Positions 8,942 to 17,705 of a DNA stretch of 64,000 bases are shown one piece after another (within the stretch, counting starts at the first letter, position 1; each line of letters begins with the position of its first letter). The stretch is from Mesorhizobium muleiense (lineage in GTDB: Bacteria > Pseudomonadota > Alphaproteobacteria > Rhizobiales > Rhizobiaceae). A program made the position numbers and the translations under genes. A model generated the notes under the pieces. The model was not told the DNA's origin. It saw only the letters and a program-made list of their open reading frames with translations, and did no database searches. The stretch spans positions 91,500 through 155,499 of the forward strand of contig NZ_FNEE01000008.1 of the NCBI RefSeq assembly GCF_900099905.1. The letters are read 5' to 3'.

Positions 8942-8971
8942 AAGGCGGTAGCGCTCTCCCGCTACCACCTT
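8942..8971 (+). repeat. Second hairpin between ligK and the GGDEF-EAL gene
   Basis: AAGG-c-GGTAGCG, a CTCTCC loop, then CGCTACC-a-CCTT: 11 paired positions with one symmetric mismatch. Only AAAATTG follows, so it is not a textbook intrinsic terminator on the plus strand. It lies 76 bp beyond the first hairpin. Confidence 0.5.
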
Positions 8972-9279
8972 CAAAATTGCCCAACAATTCTCCGGCCCCT
9001 TCATGGCTCCCGGAAGCCCAGCGTTTGCGGGATGTGCGGCCGAAAGCTGGGGAGAGCGGAAACAACCTTCCCATTCAATCTGCTCTCCGAATGTCCATCA
9101 TTCTCCGAAGCTGGGGAGCGTTTTGGATCTTCGGTCCGGCCCATCCGCGGGCACAATCTGTGCGTTTCCGCCAACGGTTCGGCCAATGGCGTCTCTATGA
9201 CTTGCCCGCAAGCACCACCGCAACCTATAGGTTTGCAACTAGCCTTATGGTTTGCTAGCTTCACCGTAGGGATGAGGAG

Positions 9280-11073
9280 ATGCGGATCTTGTACCGCCTT
9301 TGGAAGTGGCTCTTACGTCCGAAAGCACTGGGTGCCGGAGCGAACAGGGAGGAGCTTTCACCGAGTCATCCGTCCTCCATCAGCGAAGCACGTCTCCTGG
9401 ACTTTTTGGCGAACACGACTGATGGTGTGTCGTTCTATGATCAGGACTTCCGCCTGACGCACTACGCAACCAACCTCAAAAGCATCCACAACCCCCCGCT
9501 AGTTGCGGGCGTCGCTCTGAGGGAGATTTATCCGAACGTCGACACTGAGCTCATCGAGAAATTTGTTCGCGTGCTGCGCGGCGGCACTCCAATAAATGTC
9601 AATCTCCAGCGATCGCTGGGGGACGCGCCGCGTTCCGCTGTCGTTTTCGGCGCTGCGAATGGAATTGGAATCATTGAATCCAGAGAAAGGGAGCGGGGCG
9701 GGCGGGGCTCACCGGAAGAGCAAGAGCGTATGATGCTCCTTCATCAGGCGACGCACGACGCATTAACCGGATTGCAGAACCGGCGGGGGTTCAGCGAAAA
9801 CCTGCAACAAGCTCTGTCGGTGGTCGATGAGCCAAATGCCACTGCCCTGCTGCAAATCGACCTTGACGGTTTCAAAGCGGTCAATGACACACTCGGCCAT
9901 GGCACGGGCGATACCTTGCTTCAACTGGCAGCAGGCCGGATCCGGGACACGCTGCAGGACGGCGAACGCGCATACCGGTTAGCTGGAGACGAGTTCGCCG
10001 TCATTCAATCGCGTACGGAACAGCCCGCCGAAGCGGAACGCCTCGCGGGGGCGTTAATTGAAGCATTCAAGGCGCCGTTTATGATCAACGACATCCCCGT
10101 CTTCGTCGGCGCGAGCATCGGAATTGCATTCGGACCGGGACACGCGACCGAGGGCGAGCAGTTGATGAAGGCCGCGGATATCGCCCTTTATGCAGCCAAA
10201 AGAGACGGACGCGGCTGTGCGCGAATTTTCAATCGCTCGATGCAGCTCCTGCTCGAACAGCGTGAAAACCTGAGGCGCAGTCTTCGAATGGCGCTGGACC
10301 GGAACGAGCTTTATCTTGAATATCAACCGCTCATTCGGGCTCCCGCGTCGGTCGTGGGCTTCGAAGCGCTGCTGCGATGGCGGCATCCCGAAGTCGGGAC
10401 CATTCCTCCGAGCGTGTTCATACCCATCGCCGAAGCCGACGGCCTCATGGATGAGATTGGACGATGGGTGATCGAAGAAGCCTGCCGCCAAGCAACGAGA
10501 TGGCCGTCTTCACTGACGGTCGCCGTGAACCTGTCGCCGGCGCAGTTCCTGAGCGGTTCGCTCACTGACACGGTTGCCCAGATCGTCGACGCAGTCGGAA
10601 TCCGCGCCGACCGGCTTGAGCTCGAGATTACCGAAACCGTTCTTCTCGAGCAAACCGTCGACAACATTGACACACTGAATACCCTGAATGTCCTCGGGAT
10701 AAGGATCGCGCTAGACGATTTCGGCACCTACTACTCCTCGTTGAGTTACCTTAAGAACTTCCCGTTCGACACTTTGAAGATAGACCGATACTTCATAAAA
10801 GACTTAGAAACCGATCGAAAAAGTCAGACGATCGTGCGATCGATCATAGGCATGGCGCACGGCTTGGGGATAAGCGTCACCGCGGAGGGAGTTGAAACGC
10901 CGGGACAGGCACAGTGGCTGATCAGGGAAAACTGTGATTACCTCCAGGGCGATTTCCTGGGACGGCCACTCGGAGCCGAGGCGACGCGCGATTTCATCAG
11001 GCGATCTTCCAAGGAACTAATACGCGAAAGTGGGGACGAAATCTGGCGATCCAGCGTCCGGCCCCATGCATAG
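9280..11073 (+). CDS. PAS-GGDEF-EAL cyclic-di-GMP signalling protein
   Basis: 597 residues, cytosolic. A PAS-like domain (about 35-140, LLDFLANTTDGVSFYDQDFR) is followed by a GGDEF domain (about 150-315) and an EAL domain (about 325-580). The cyclase signature reads AGDEF; Ala in the first position is tolerated in some active enzymes. The EAL domain keeps EALLRWRHP, NLSPAQF, ELEITE, EGVET and QGDFLGRP, but loop 6 reads DDFGTYYSSL where most active enzymes have Gly in place of the first Tyr. The protein therefore might make, break or only sense c-di-GMP. It lies 129 bp ahead of a partner-switching gene set on the same strand, suggesting it is the output enzyme, as SiaD is in Pseudomonas. Confidence 0.88.
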   Translation: MRILYRLWKWLLRPKALGAGANREELSPSHPSSISEARLLDFLANTTDGVSFYDQDFRLTHYATNLKSIHNPPLVAGVALREIYPNVDTELIEKFVRVLRGGTPINVNLQRSLGDAPRSAVVFGAANGIGIIESRERERGGRGSPEEQERMMLLHQATHDALTGLQNRRGFSENLQQALSVVDEPNATALLQIDLDGFKAVNDTLGHGTGDTLLQLAAGRIRDTLQDGERAYRLAGDEFAVIQSRTEQPAEAERLAGALIEAFKAPFMINDIPVFVGASIGIAFGPGHATEGEQLMKAADIALYAAKRDGRGCARIFNRSMQLLLEQRENLRRSLRMALDRNELYLEYQPLIRAPASVVGFEALLRWRHPEVGTIPPSVFIPIAEADGLMDEIGRWVIEEACRQATRWPSSLTVAVNLSPAQFLSGSLTDTVAQIVDAVGIRADRLELEITETVLLEQTVDNIDTLNTLNVLGIRIALDDFGTYYSSLSYLKNFPFDTLKIDRYFIKDLETDRKSQTIVRSIIGMAHGLGISVTAEGVETPGQAQWLIRENCDYLQGDFLGRPLGAEATRDFIRRSSKELIRESGDEIWRSSVRPHA

Positions 11074-11202
11074 CGGCGTGGACGAACCTGAGGGAAGCGA
11101 GGCAGAGCGATATGGATTTCCAGAGACAGGTCAACTGCCGTCCGGGAAGGGTTCGTCGCACCGCTCGACTAAAATGCAGCCAGAAACGAGTGAGGAACGC
11201 CG

Positions 11203-11724
11203 ATGAACATTGCTTCTCATGACGAAGATGGCGAAGCAGTCTTTGAGACAATGATCCAGATCGATTTGGACGTCAAAACTTTTATGTCTGATTGGATACT
11301 CTGCGATCAACTCTCGACTTACTCGGCGCGAATGATCAGCCATAACAGACCTGACTCCGTACGGCATTCAAACCTCTTTTCCTCCGCGTTGAACGAATTA
11401 TTGGAGGTCGCCTTTCGTACGCGGCATTACGGCGGTGAAATAGCCTGTAGGGTGTCACGCCGGGGTGAGACGGACAGGATCGAACTGACATTCCCTTGCA
11501 TTCCCGAAGAACGACAATTCTTTGAAGAAGCGGTGTTTCAAATTACGGGATCCGAGGCAATGGAGCGCTATCTCAACTCAGTGTCCGGAGACCTCGCGCC
11601 CAGTCGTGAAGTCGTTCTCTTGGAACTCGTCATCGACTACAACGCGACCCTTCGAGTCGAGCAAGTCGGCGCTGATATCATCACCCTTGTCGTCGATCTT
11701 CCGCTTGAGGGCATGCCAAGTTGA
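11203..11724 (+). CDS. Degenerate GHKL-like protein (slr1658/SiaB-type), probable pseudokinase
   Basis: 173 residues; GAGGAACGCCG precedes the ATG. The overall layout parallels the protein at 15286: an N-terminal strand-rich part, then a helix carrying the N-box-like NELLEVAFRTRHYGGEI. In the 15286 protein the same stretch is [16 protein letters not shown], so the Mg2+-binding Asn is replaced here by Val. No glycine-rich lid corresponding to NSGLGLLT can be seen in the C-terminal part. This suggests a protein that keeps the fold but cannot bind or use ATP in the usual way. Its stop overlaps the TTG start of the STAS-methyltransferase gene, so the two products are probably partners. The family assignment rests on resemblance, not on a search. 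Confidence 0.6.
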   Translation: MNIASHDEDGEAVFETMIQIDLDVKTFMSDWILCDQLSTYSARMISHNRPDSVRHSNLFSSALNELLEVAFRTRHYGGEIACRVSRRGETDRIELTFPCIPEERQFFEEAVFQITGSEAMERYLNSVSGDLAPSREVVLLELVIDYNATLRVEQVGADIITLVVDLPLEGMPS

Positions 11725-12899
11725 GCGCGTACAACCTTTTCCCGCGTTTCAGAGCGCAATACGATGTAAACGATCAGGAGTTCTCGATATCGGGAATACT
11801 GCGGCCCCAGTCGATCGATGAGCTTGCGCCCAGCATTGCCCTGTTGAAGGAATCAATCGCTCGTGTACGCGGTACCCTGTACGTAAACGTCAAACGATTG
11901 ACGCAAATGAACAACACCGCATTTCATGCTTTCTCGCGGGTCATTATTGACGCCTGTCGCGCTCGACCAGATCTCAGGTTCGTACTCGTAACGTCAAGCG
12001 TTGTCGGGTGGACGACCAGAAAATTCGGGCGCCTGAACGGAATCGAAGCGAACATCACGGTTCAAGAGTATGACAGTGATTTCTATCCGGGGCAGAGCTT
12101 CCTCGAAGAAGGCGGGTTCATTCCGATCCTCCGCACACAGACGAAGATGACTTGGCGCCACGAGCGCACAATCTTGCCGCGACACGGCATGCAACCCGGT
12201 ATCATCATGGCCGACATCTGTTGCGGAATTGGTGATTTCGCCGTACTCGTGCAGAAAGAATTTCAGCCGTCACGGATTGTCGCTCTCGACCATTCCAGAT
12301 CAAGCCTTGCTTATGCGCGAAGCGTGGCTGCGGCGTTCGATATCGGAGGAATTGAATACACCTATGGCGACGCATCAGAAATGCTGCTCGACCAAGATCA
12401 GTTTGACTTGGTCACATGCCGACACTCCCTGCAGGTGTTCAACAAGCCCGAACTGATTCTCAAGGAACTCTTTCGCATCTGCAAGCCGGGCGGACGCGTC
12501 TACATCACGAATGAAAAGAACTCGCACTGTCTGGGCGAACCGCGCGCCGATAGCATCCAGTGGACCTATAATGAAGTCGCCAAGCTTTGGGCGCACTTCC
12601 AGATGGATATCGAGCTTGGCCCCAAAAGCCGTCGATACCTGGTCGAGGCGGGGTTCGAAGACATTCGAGTCGAGTCTTTCGTGGTCACCAACCACGACGG
12701 CGATCCGCAGGACTTCGCAGATGTCGTCGCGGCATGGGAGAACGTCTATGCAGGCGAGATGGCGACAAAGCGAGGTGACCCGCCGGCGTTCATCAGACGG
12801 TTCCGACAGGGTTTCCAGGATCACATTTTCGCTGCGCTCCACCCCAAGGGATACGCCGGCTGGCCAATCTGGGTTGCATCGGGACGTAAGCCACTGTGA
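11721..12899 (+). CDS. STAS-like domain fused to class I SAM-dependent methyltransferase
   Basis: 392 residues from a TTG that overlaps the preceding stop (TTGA). Residues 1-130 align by eye with the small STAS-like protein at 15870: VKRLTQMNNTAFHAFSR here against [17 protein letters not shown] there, then a shared P-[DE]-[LI] turn and an SS...W stretch. Position two of the phosphosite region is Thr instead of Ser. Residues 150-390 form a UbiE-like Rossmann methyltransferase: MADICCGIGDF (SAM motif I), ALDHSRSSLAYAR, DQFDLVTCRHSLQVF and CKPGGRVYITN. The fusion suggests that methylation of an unknown target is switched by the phosphorylation or partner state of the STAS domain. The substrate cannot be told. 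Confidence 0.75.
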   Translation: MSAYNLFPRFRAQYDVNDQEFSISGILRPQSIDELAPSIALLKESIARVRGTLYVNVKRLTQMNNTAFHAFSRVIIDACRARPDLRFVLVTSSVVGWTTRKFGRLNGIEANITVQEYDSDFYPGQSFLEEGGFIPILRTQTKMTWRHERTILPRHGMQPGIIMADICCGIGDFAVLVQKEFQPSRIVALDHSRSSLAYARSVAAAFDIGGIEYTYGDASEMLLDQDQFDLVTCRHSLQVFNKPELILKELFRICKPGGRVYITNEKNSHCLGEPRADSIQWTYNEVAKLWAHFQMDIELGPKSRRYLVEAGFEDIRVESFVVTNHDGDPQDFADVVAAWENVYAGEMATKRGDPPAFIRRFRQGFQDHIFAALHPKGYAGWPIWVASGRKPL

Positions 12900-15283
12900 G
12901 CGAGTCGCATGCCATTTCCCGCAAACCCTGGTCCGTTTTCCGGCCTAACAGCTTCCGCGCGAAATTCATAATCGTTGTAGGCGGGGCGGTGCTCTTCGAC
13001 CTCCTGGTCGGTGGGAGCGTGGCCCTTTGGAACGTCAACCGGCTTTCCCGCGACGCGACGTACCAGATCGAGAGCGGCCTCACCAAGGCGAGCCAGGAAT
13101 ACCTCCAGAATTATATCGAGACGACTGCTCTGCGCGCCGATCTCCTGTTCGACCAAATGCACTCCGAGGTTACCGCACTTGCAGGCTCCATGCAGAGACT
13201 GATCGATCATCCAGAGGCGAAGGAGGCAATCGGCAACGCGCTGGCGACGGACTCCTATTTCAATGCGCCGCTTATACATGACCCCAAGGGAAACTGGATG
13301 CAGAGCCCACAGGGGTCGCCTTCGGTCTTGAGTATCTGGGGATATCTTCTCTCCCCCGATGGCCGACCGAAGCCCGAAATTCTCCACAAAATTCAGGAGA
13401 GTGCGGCGTTCGACATTTTTGGCCCAAGCCAAATGGCAACAGGCGCCAGAAAGTTGCAGGTCTATTACGTTGGACCGAAGGCAGCACCTATCATGCGCAC
13501 GACTCCTTACTCCGATCAGGCGCAAACCTTCGACAAGCTCTATCCGGGCCACAACAACGCAAATTTCTGGGATTTCTTCTTTCCTGGCGTCTATGAGCGC
13601 TGGCAGGGGTGGATCAGGGACCCGAATTCGCGCCCCGTAAAAGGCGATGACATCACGGCGACTGCCCCATATATCGATGCTATTACCGGTAAGCTCATAG
13701 TGAGTTTCTTCCATCCGCTCTGGACGAAGGACCGCAAGGATGTCGCCGGCATGGTCGCTTCCGACGTAACGCTCGATCAACTCGCTGAAATCGTCGAAAG
13801 CGTGAAGGTCGCTGAGACGGGCTTCGGTTTTCTCACCATGTCGAATGGCAATGTGCTCGCGATCAAGCCCGAAGGCGAGAAAACGCTCGGGCTCAAGATT
13901 GCAAGCGGTGCGGCGGGTCAAGGCGTTACCGGACTCGATCGCTCGCTCAAAAAGAGTACGCATTCGGCCGTTGCGGCGCTCGAACTTCCTGGCGACGACA
14001 AGACGGTCATCAAGCATATTTCGATTTGGGAGGAGGATGGCGAAGCCGAACCTCACATCGTCGCGCTTCGCCGACTGGAGGCAGTCAATCTCTGGAATAG
14101 CACGGGGTCCATCACAGCCGAAAACCAGATGCTCGGCTTCGTCGTCCCGGAGCGGGAAATCTATGCTTCCCTACTTGCAGCGCAACAGAGCATTTCCAGC
14201 GCGACCAACCGGATCCTGGTCTCCCAGATCATCGCAATTATCATTTCGCTCCTGATTGTCTTTGCGGCTGTCTTCGGAATTTCAAAGCGGATCACCGCAG
14301 GCCTCAGCGCGCTTGCAGCAGCCGCAAAGCGGCTCCAGGCCCAAGACTATTCAGTTCGAGTAAGCATTCCGACGCATGACGAAGTGGGAGAGGTGGGGGT
14401 CGCGTTCAACCGGATGGCGGAGGAGATCAGCTTCCATACGGAAAATCTCGAGCAAATCGTCGATGAAAGAACGAAGGAGCTTGAAGACGCAAATCAGGAG
14501 ATTTCCGCCCTCAACAGCAAATTGCGAGATGAGAACCTGCGCCTTGGTGCAGAGCTTGCAGTTGCTAAACATATCCAGATGATGGTTCTGCCGAGAGCCA
14601 GCGAACTCGAAGCCATCCACGGGGTCGAAATCGCCGCTTATATGCGGCCGGCCGACGAGGTCGGCGGCGACTACTACGACGTCTTGCAAGAGGGATCGCG
14701 GGTCAAGATCGGGATCGGCGATGTGACAGGCCACGGGCTCGAAAGCGGTGTGCTGATGCTGATGGTTCAATCCGTTGCACGCGCACTGCAGGAGACTGGC
14801 GAGGACAATCCACGTCAGTTTCTCGATCGACTGAACAGAGCCATCTATAAAAATATCGAACGGACCAACACCGACAAGCATCTCTCGCTGGCCTTTCTTG
14901 ACTTTGAGAATGGGAGGGTGACCCTGTCAGGGCAGCATGAGGAGGTTCTCGTCGTTCGTGCAAATGGAGAGATCGAGCGTATCGATACCGCCAATCTTGG
15001 TCTGCCGATCGGCCTCGAACGCAACATCTTGCCGTTTATCGCAACGCGCGACATTCCGTTCAACAGCGGCGATGTGATCGTGCTCCACACGGATGGTGTG
15101 ACCGAGGCGGAAGATCCGGAGGGAAAATTGTTCGGTTTGATACGCCTCTCTAACAGTGCGCGCCACTATCATCGCAGGAGCGCCGAGGAGATCAAAACTG
15201 GAATTATTGAGGACCTGATGGCCCATATCGGAACACAGAAAATCCACGACGACATCACGCTCGTGATCATGAGGCACAAGTAG
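12896..15283 (+). CDS. Membrane sensor phosphatase: dCache-HAMP-coiled coil-PP2C (SpoIIE/SiaA type)
   Basis: 795 residues from a GTG overlapping the preceding stop (GTGA). TM1 lies at about 23-45, a large periplasmic dCache-like sensor at about 50-430, TM2 at about 438-460 (ILVSQIIAIIISLLIVFAAV), then HAMP with DEVGEVGVAFNRMAEEI, a coiled coil to about 560 and a PP2C/SpoIIE-type domain to the end. The phosphatase keeps its metal-binding acids: EVGGDYYDV, GDVTGHGLESG, LHTDGVTEAEDPEG and HDDITLVIMR. Such phosphatases remove phosphate from STAS partners in response to an external signal. It sits between the two kinase-like/STAS pairs and is the only phosphatase in the set, so it may serve both. 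No ligand can be named. Confidence 0.88.
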   Translation: MSESHAISRKPWSVFRPNSFRAKFIIVVGGAVLFDLLVGGSVALWNVNRLSRDATYQIESGLTKASQEYLQNYIETTALRADLLFDQMHSEVTALAGSMQRLIDHPEAKEAIGNALATDSYFNAPLIHDPKGNWMQSPQGSPSVLSIWGYLLSPDGRPKPEILHKIQESAAFDIFGPSQMATGARKLQVYYVGPKAAPIMRTTPYSDQAQTFDKLYPGHNNANFWDFFFPGVYERWQGWIRDPNSRPVKGDDITATAPYIDAITGKLIVSFFHPLWTKDRKDVAGMVASDVTLDQLAEIVESVKVAETGFGFLTMSNGNVLAIKPEGEKTLGLKIASGAAGQGVTGLDRSLKKSTHSAVAALELPGDDKTVIKHISIWEEDGEAEPHIVALRRLEAVNLWNSTGSITAENQMLGFVVPEREIYASLLAAQQSISSATNRILVSQIIAIIISLLIVFAAVFGISKRITAGLSALAAAAKRLQAQDYSVRVSIPTHDEVGEVGVAFNRMAEEISFHTENLEQIVDERTKELEDANQEISALNSKLRDENLRLGAELAVAKHIQMMVLPRASELEAIHGVEIAAYMRPADEVGGDYYDVLQEGSRVKIGIGDVTGHGLESGVLMLMVQSVARALQETGEDNPRQFLDRLNRAIYKNIERTNTDKHLSLAFLDFENGRVTLSGQHEEVLVVRANGEIERIDTANLGLPIGLERNILPFIATRDIPFNSGDVIVLHTDGVTEAEDPEGKLFGLIRLSNSARHYHRRSAEEIKTGIIEDLMAHIGTQKIHDDITLVIMRHK

Positions 15284-15285
15284 GA

Positions 15286-15849
15286 ATGACAACACTGTTC
15301 GGAACAGCCGACTTTGCAATTGGAATGAGAGAGAGCGTCAGCCGCGTGCGATTGTTCGATGGACCTCTCGACCTGAGTTGGCATCATTGCGCAACTACTT
15401 CGGACTTCATCGCGGACGTTTTTGCCCTGCGCTTCCAGTCTTCTCGCAACGACTACAGGGAAGTGCGACACAGCATTGGCTATCTAGTCAACGAACTGAT
15501 TGAAAATGCGGTCAAGTTTCGTGCGCCAGGCGAGATCACGATCGAGGCGGCCATAGAATCGGAAAGTTTTAAAATCAAGGTTTCGAATGTTGTTGACGTC
15601 GAAACGACGGCTAAATTTCAAAATCTTCTGTCGGAGATCACAGCCGGCGATCCGAGTGAGCTCCTGATCCAGCGAATCGAAGAGAATGCCGCGGATCCTC
15701 AGACAACAAATTCCGGTCTTGGATTGCTGACGTTGATGAGCGACTATGGCGCGAGCCTGGCTTGGGTCTTCAGCCCCGCCGACGAAAGGGATCAGGTTCG
15801 CCTGGAAACATATGCTTCAATTGTGGTATCATCAGAAACTTATAACTAA
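15286..15849 (+). CDS. GHKL-type ATP-binding regulator (slr1658/SiaB-like kinase)
   Basis: 187 residues, starting 2 bp after the phosphatase stop. The N-box reads [10 protein letters not shown], with the Mg2+-ligand Asn, and a glycine-rich lid [15 protein letters not shown] is present near residue 145; both are features of histidine-kinase-like ATPases used as anti-sigma or SiaB-type protein kinases. A recognisable phospho-accepting His domain is absent, so it would phosphorylate a partner protein directly. The STAS-like protein follows after 20 bp and is the obvious substrate. The gene is more AT-rich than most of the window, which may reflect its origin. Confidence 0.75.
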   Translation: MTTLFGTADFAIGMRESVSRVRLFDGPLDLSWHHCATTSDFIADVFALRFQSSRNDYREVRHSIGYLVNELIENAVKFRAPGEITIEAAIESESFKIKVSNVVDVETTAKFQNLLSEITAGDPSELLIQRIEENAADPQTTNSGLGLLTLMSDYGASLAWVFSPADERDQVRLETYASIVVSSETYN

Positions 15850-15869
15850 AACGAAATGAAGACAAAATC

Positions 15870-16208
15870 GTGGACATAACAACGACAAATTATCGCGTGT
15901 GGAACGAAGGAAGCGATGTTTATTTTGACGGCGTAATGAGGTTGTCCAGTTCTGAGGCCTATGCGCCTATTTTGCAGCTAATGATGAATGTCCTTACCTC
16001 CAATCCTACTACTATAACGATACATGTATCAGACTTGGAGTTCCTTAACTCGTCGGGCATCAATTTATTGGCCAAATTTACCATAGAGGTCAGAAAGCAT
16101 CCAGAGATCCAACTCATTGTCCGGGGAAGCTCGGAAATACCTTGGCAGTCGAAATCGCTGCCAAATCTCAAAAAACTACATCCTGCGATGGTACTCTTCG
16201 TTGGCTGA
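15870..16208 (+). CDS. Small STAS-like partner protein (slr1659 type)
   Basis: 112 residues from a GTG; no ATG is available near the expected N-terminus. The centre, [18 protein letters not shown], is the STAS phosphosite helix, with Ser residues at the place phosphorylated in SpoIIAA-like proteins. It follows the intact GHKL-like kinase gene and the PP2C phosphatase gene, which together form a write/erase pair acting on it. By analogy with SiaC it may bind and switch the PAS-GGDEF-EAL protein encoded at the head of the operon; this is inference. Base composition is distinctly AT-richer than its neighbours. It ends the operon, converging on agaL2. Confidence 0.72.
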   Translation: MDITTTNYRVWNEGSDVYFDGVMRLSSSEAYAPILQLMMNVLTSNPTTITIHVSDLEFLNSSGINLLAKFTIEVRKHPEIQLIVRGSSEIPWQSKSLPNLKKLHPAMVLFVG

Positions 16209-16308
16209 CAGGCGGTTTATCCAGGCGCCAAAGACCATTCGGCTACACTTTCCGGACGTCTGCCTTTTGAGATGAGAATCGCGGCTCCAAACCAGGACCG
16301 TTCCGTCC

Positions 16309-17682
16309 TTACGCTGCCTGCACGTTTTTCGAAATCCGCGCCCACTCCGGAATCCAGTCGCGGTGCGCGGCGAGCAGATCGCTGACCAGCGACCAGATCT
16401 GGTCGAGATCGAGCTCGGCGGCGGTATGTGGATCCATCATCGCCGCGTGATAAAGATGCTCGCGGTTTTCCGTCATCAAGGCCGCGACAGTCAGTTCCTG
16501 CACATTGACATTGGTGCGAATGAGCGCCGTCAGTTGCGGCGGCAAGGCGCCGATGAAGGTCGGCTGGATGCCGGACGCATCGACCAGGCACGGCACTTCC
16601 GCCGCGCAATTTTCCGGCAGCGAGGTGATGCAGCGATTGTTGCGGACATTGCCGTAAATAACCGAGGGCTCGCCGGTCCAGACCGAGTTCATGATCGAGG
16701 AAGCATATTCATGGCTCTCCTCGATCTCGATGTTGTCGGCGCTCCGGAAGGCGGCCGCCTGCCCTTTCCAACGCTCGATCTGCTCGATGCAGCGTTTGGG
16801 ATATTCATCGAGCGGAATGCCGAACTTCTCGATCAGATCGGGCCTGCCGTCCTTGATGAAATAGGGCGTGTATTCGGCGAAATGCTCCGAGCTTTCGGTG
16901 ACGAAATAGCCGAGACGGGTCAGCATCTCGTAACGCACCTTGTTCGGGCAGCGCGGATTCCAGTGGCTGGGTTTCGGAAATCGCCCGTCGCGGTAGCCGC
17001 GCACGAGATCCGGATAAAGGTCGCGGTAGCTGCCATCGGCCTGCCGATGCTCGAATTTCAAGTAGAAGGCCATGTGGTTGATGCCGGCGGCACGGTAACG
17101 GATTTCATCGAGCGGGATTTCGAGATCTCGGGCGAGTTCGAAAGCCGTTCCCTGCACCGAATGGCAGAGACCGACCTGCTTGATGAGCGGATACTTTTCC
17201 GCAATCGCCCAGGTGTTGATCGCCATCGGGTTGACGTATTGCAGGAGGATGGCGTCGGGGCAGATTGCCATCATGTCTTCGCAGATTTTCCAGAGATGCG
17301 GAACGGTGCGCAAACCCCGCATGATGCCGCCAACGCCGAGCGTATCGGCGATCGTCTGGCGCAGGCCGTATTTCTTCGGCACCTCGAAATCAGTGACCGT
17401 GCAGGGCTCGTAGCCGCCGATCTGGAAGGCAACGACGACGAAGTCCGCGCCTTCCAGGGCTTTGCGCTGGCTGGAATACGTCTCGATGGTCGCCGCAGAG
17501 CCAAGCGTCTTGACCAGCTTTCCGGCGACGATCTCGCTTTCTTCCAGGCGCTGCGGATTGACGTCCATCAGCGCGATGGTAGCGCCCGAAAGAGACGGCC
17601 GCTGCAGCACATCGCCGATGACATTCTTCATGAAGACGGTGGAACCGGCCCCGATGAACGTGATTTTGGGTTGTCTCGTCAT
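16309..17682 (-). CDS. agaL2: Family GH4 alpha-galactosidase
   Basis: 457 residues. The NAD-binding start KITFIGAGSTVFMKN, the metal-site GLCHSVQ (Cys-His), NPMAINTWA and GINHMAFYL are diagnostic of glycoside hydrolase family 4, which uses NAD+ and Mn2+ in an unusual redox-elimination mechanism. It is the last gene of the operon, 23 bp after the transporter ATPase. The gene order regulator / GH4 / binding protein / two permeases / ATPase / GH4 matches the agp-aga locus of Sinorhizobium meliloti for melibiose and raffinose. Acting in the cytosol, it would release galactose from imported alpha-galactosides. Which of the two GH4 enzymes prefers which sugar cannot be told. Confidence 0.88.
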   Translation of the reverse strand: MTRQPKITFIGAGSTVFMKNVIGDVLQRPSLSGATIALMDVNPQRLEESEIVAGKLVKTLGSAATIETYSSQRKALEGADFVVVAFQIGGYEPCTVTDFEVPKKYGLRQTIADTLGVGGIMRGLRTVPHLWKICEDMMAICPDAILLQYVNPMAINTWAIAEKYPLIKQVGLCHSVQGTAFELARDLEIPLDEIRYRAAGINHMAFYLKFEHRQADGSYRDLYPDLVRGYRDGRFPKPSHWNPRCPNKVRYEMLTRLGYFVTESSEHFAEYTPYFIKDGRPDLIEKFGIPLDEYPKRCIEQIERWKGQAAAFRSADNIEIEESHEYASSIMNSVWTGEPSVIYGNVRNNRCITSLPENCAAEVPCLVDASGIQPTFIGALPPQLTALIRTNVNVQELTVAALMTENREHLYHAAMMDPHTAAELDLDQIWSLVSDLLAAHRDWIPEWARISKNVQAA

Positions 17683-17705
17683 GAATTGCGCCTCTTGTCT
17701 GCGAT

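Larger units (their letters stand above)
8740..9279. other. 540-bp intergenic region with two hairpins, no convincing gene
   Basis: The region separates the catabolic block from the c-di-GMP signalling operon. Frames on both strands lack family resemblance and a good ribosome site. Two extended stem-loops (8829-8866 and 8942-8971) are the only clear structure. The last 15 bases (GTAGGGATGAGGAG) supply the ribosome-binding site of the next gene. Confidence 0.6.

Noticed and set aside
12821..14056. 411-codon open frame on the minus strand across the phosphatase gene
   Set aside because: The plus strand carries a complete sensor phosphatase in a translationally coupled operon.
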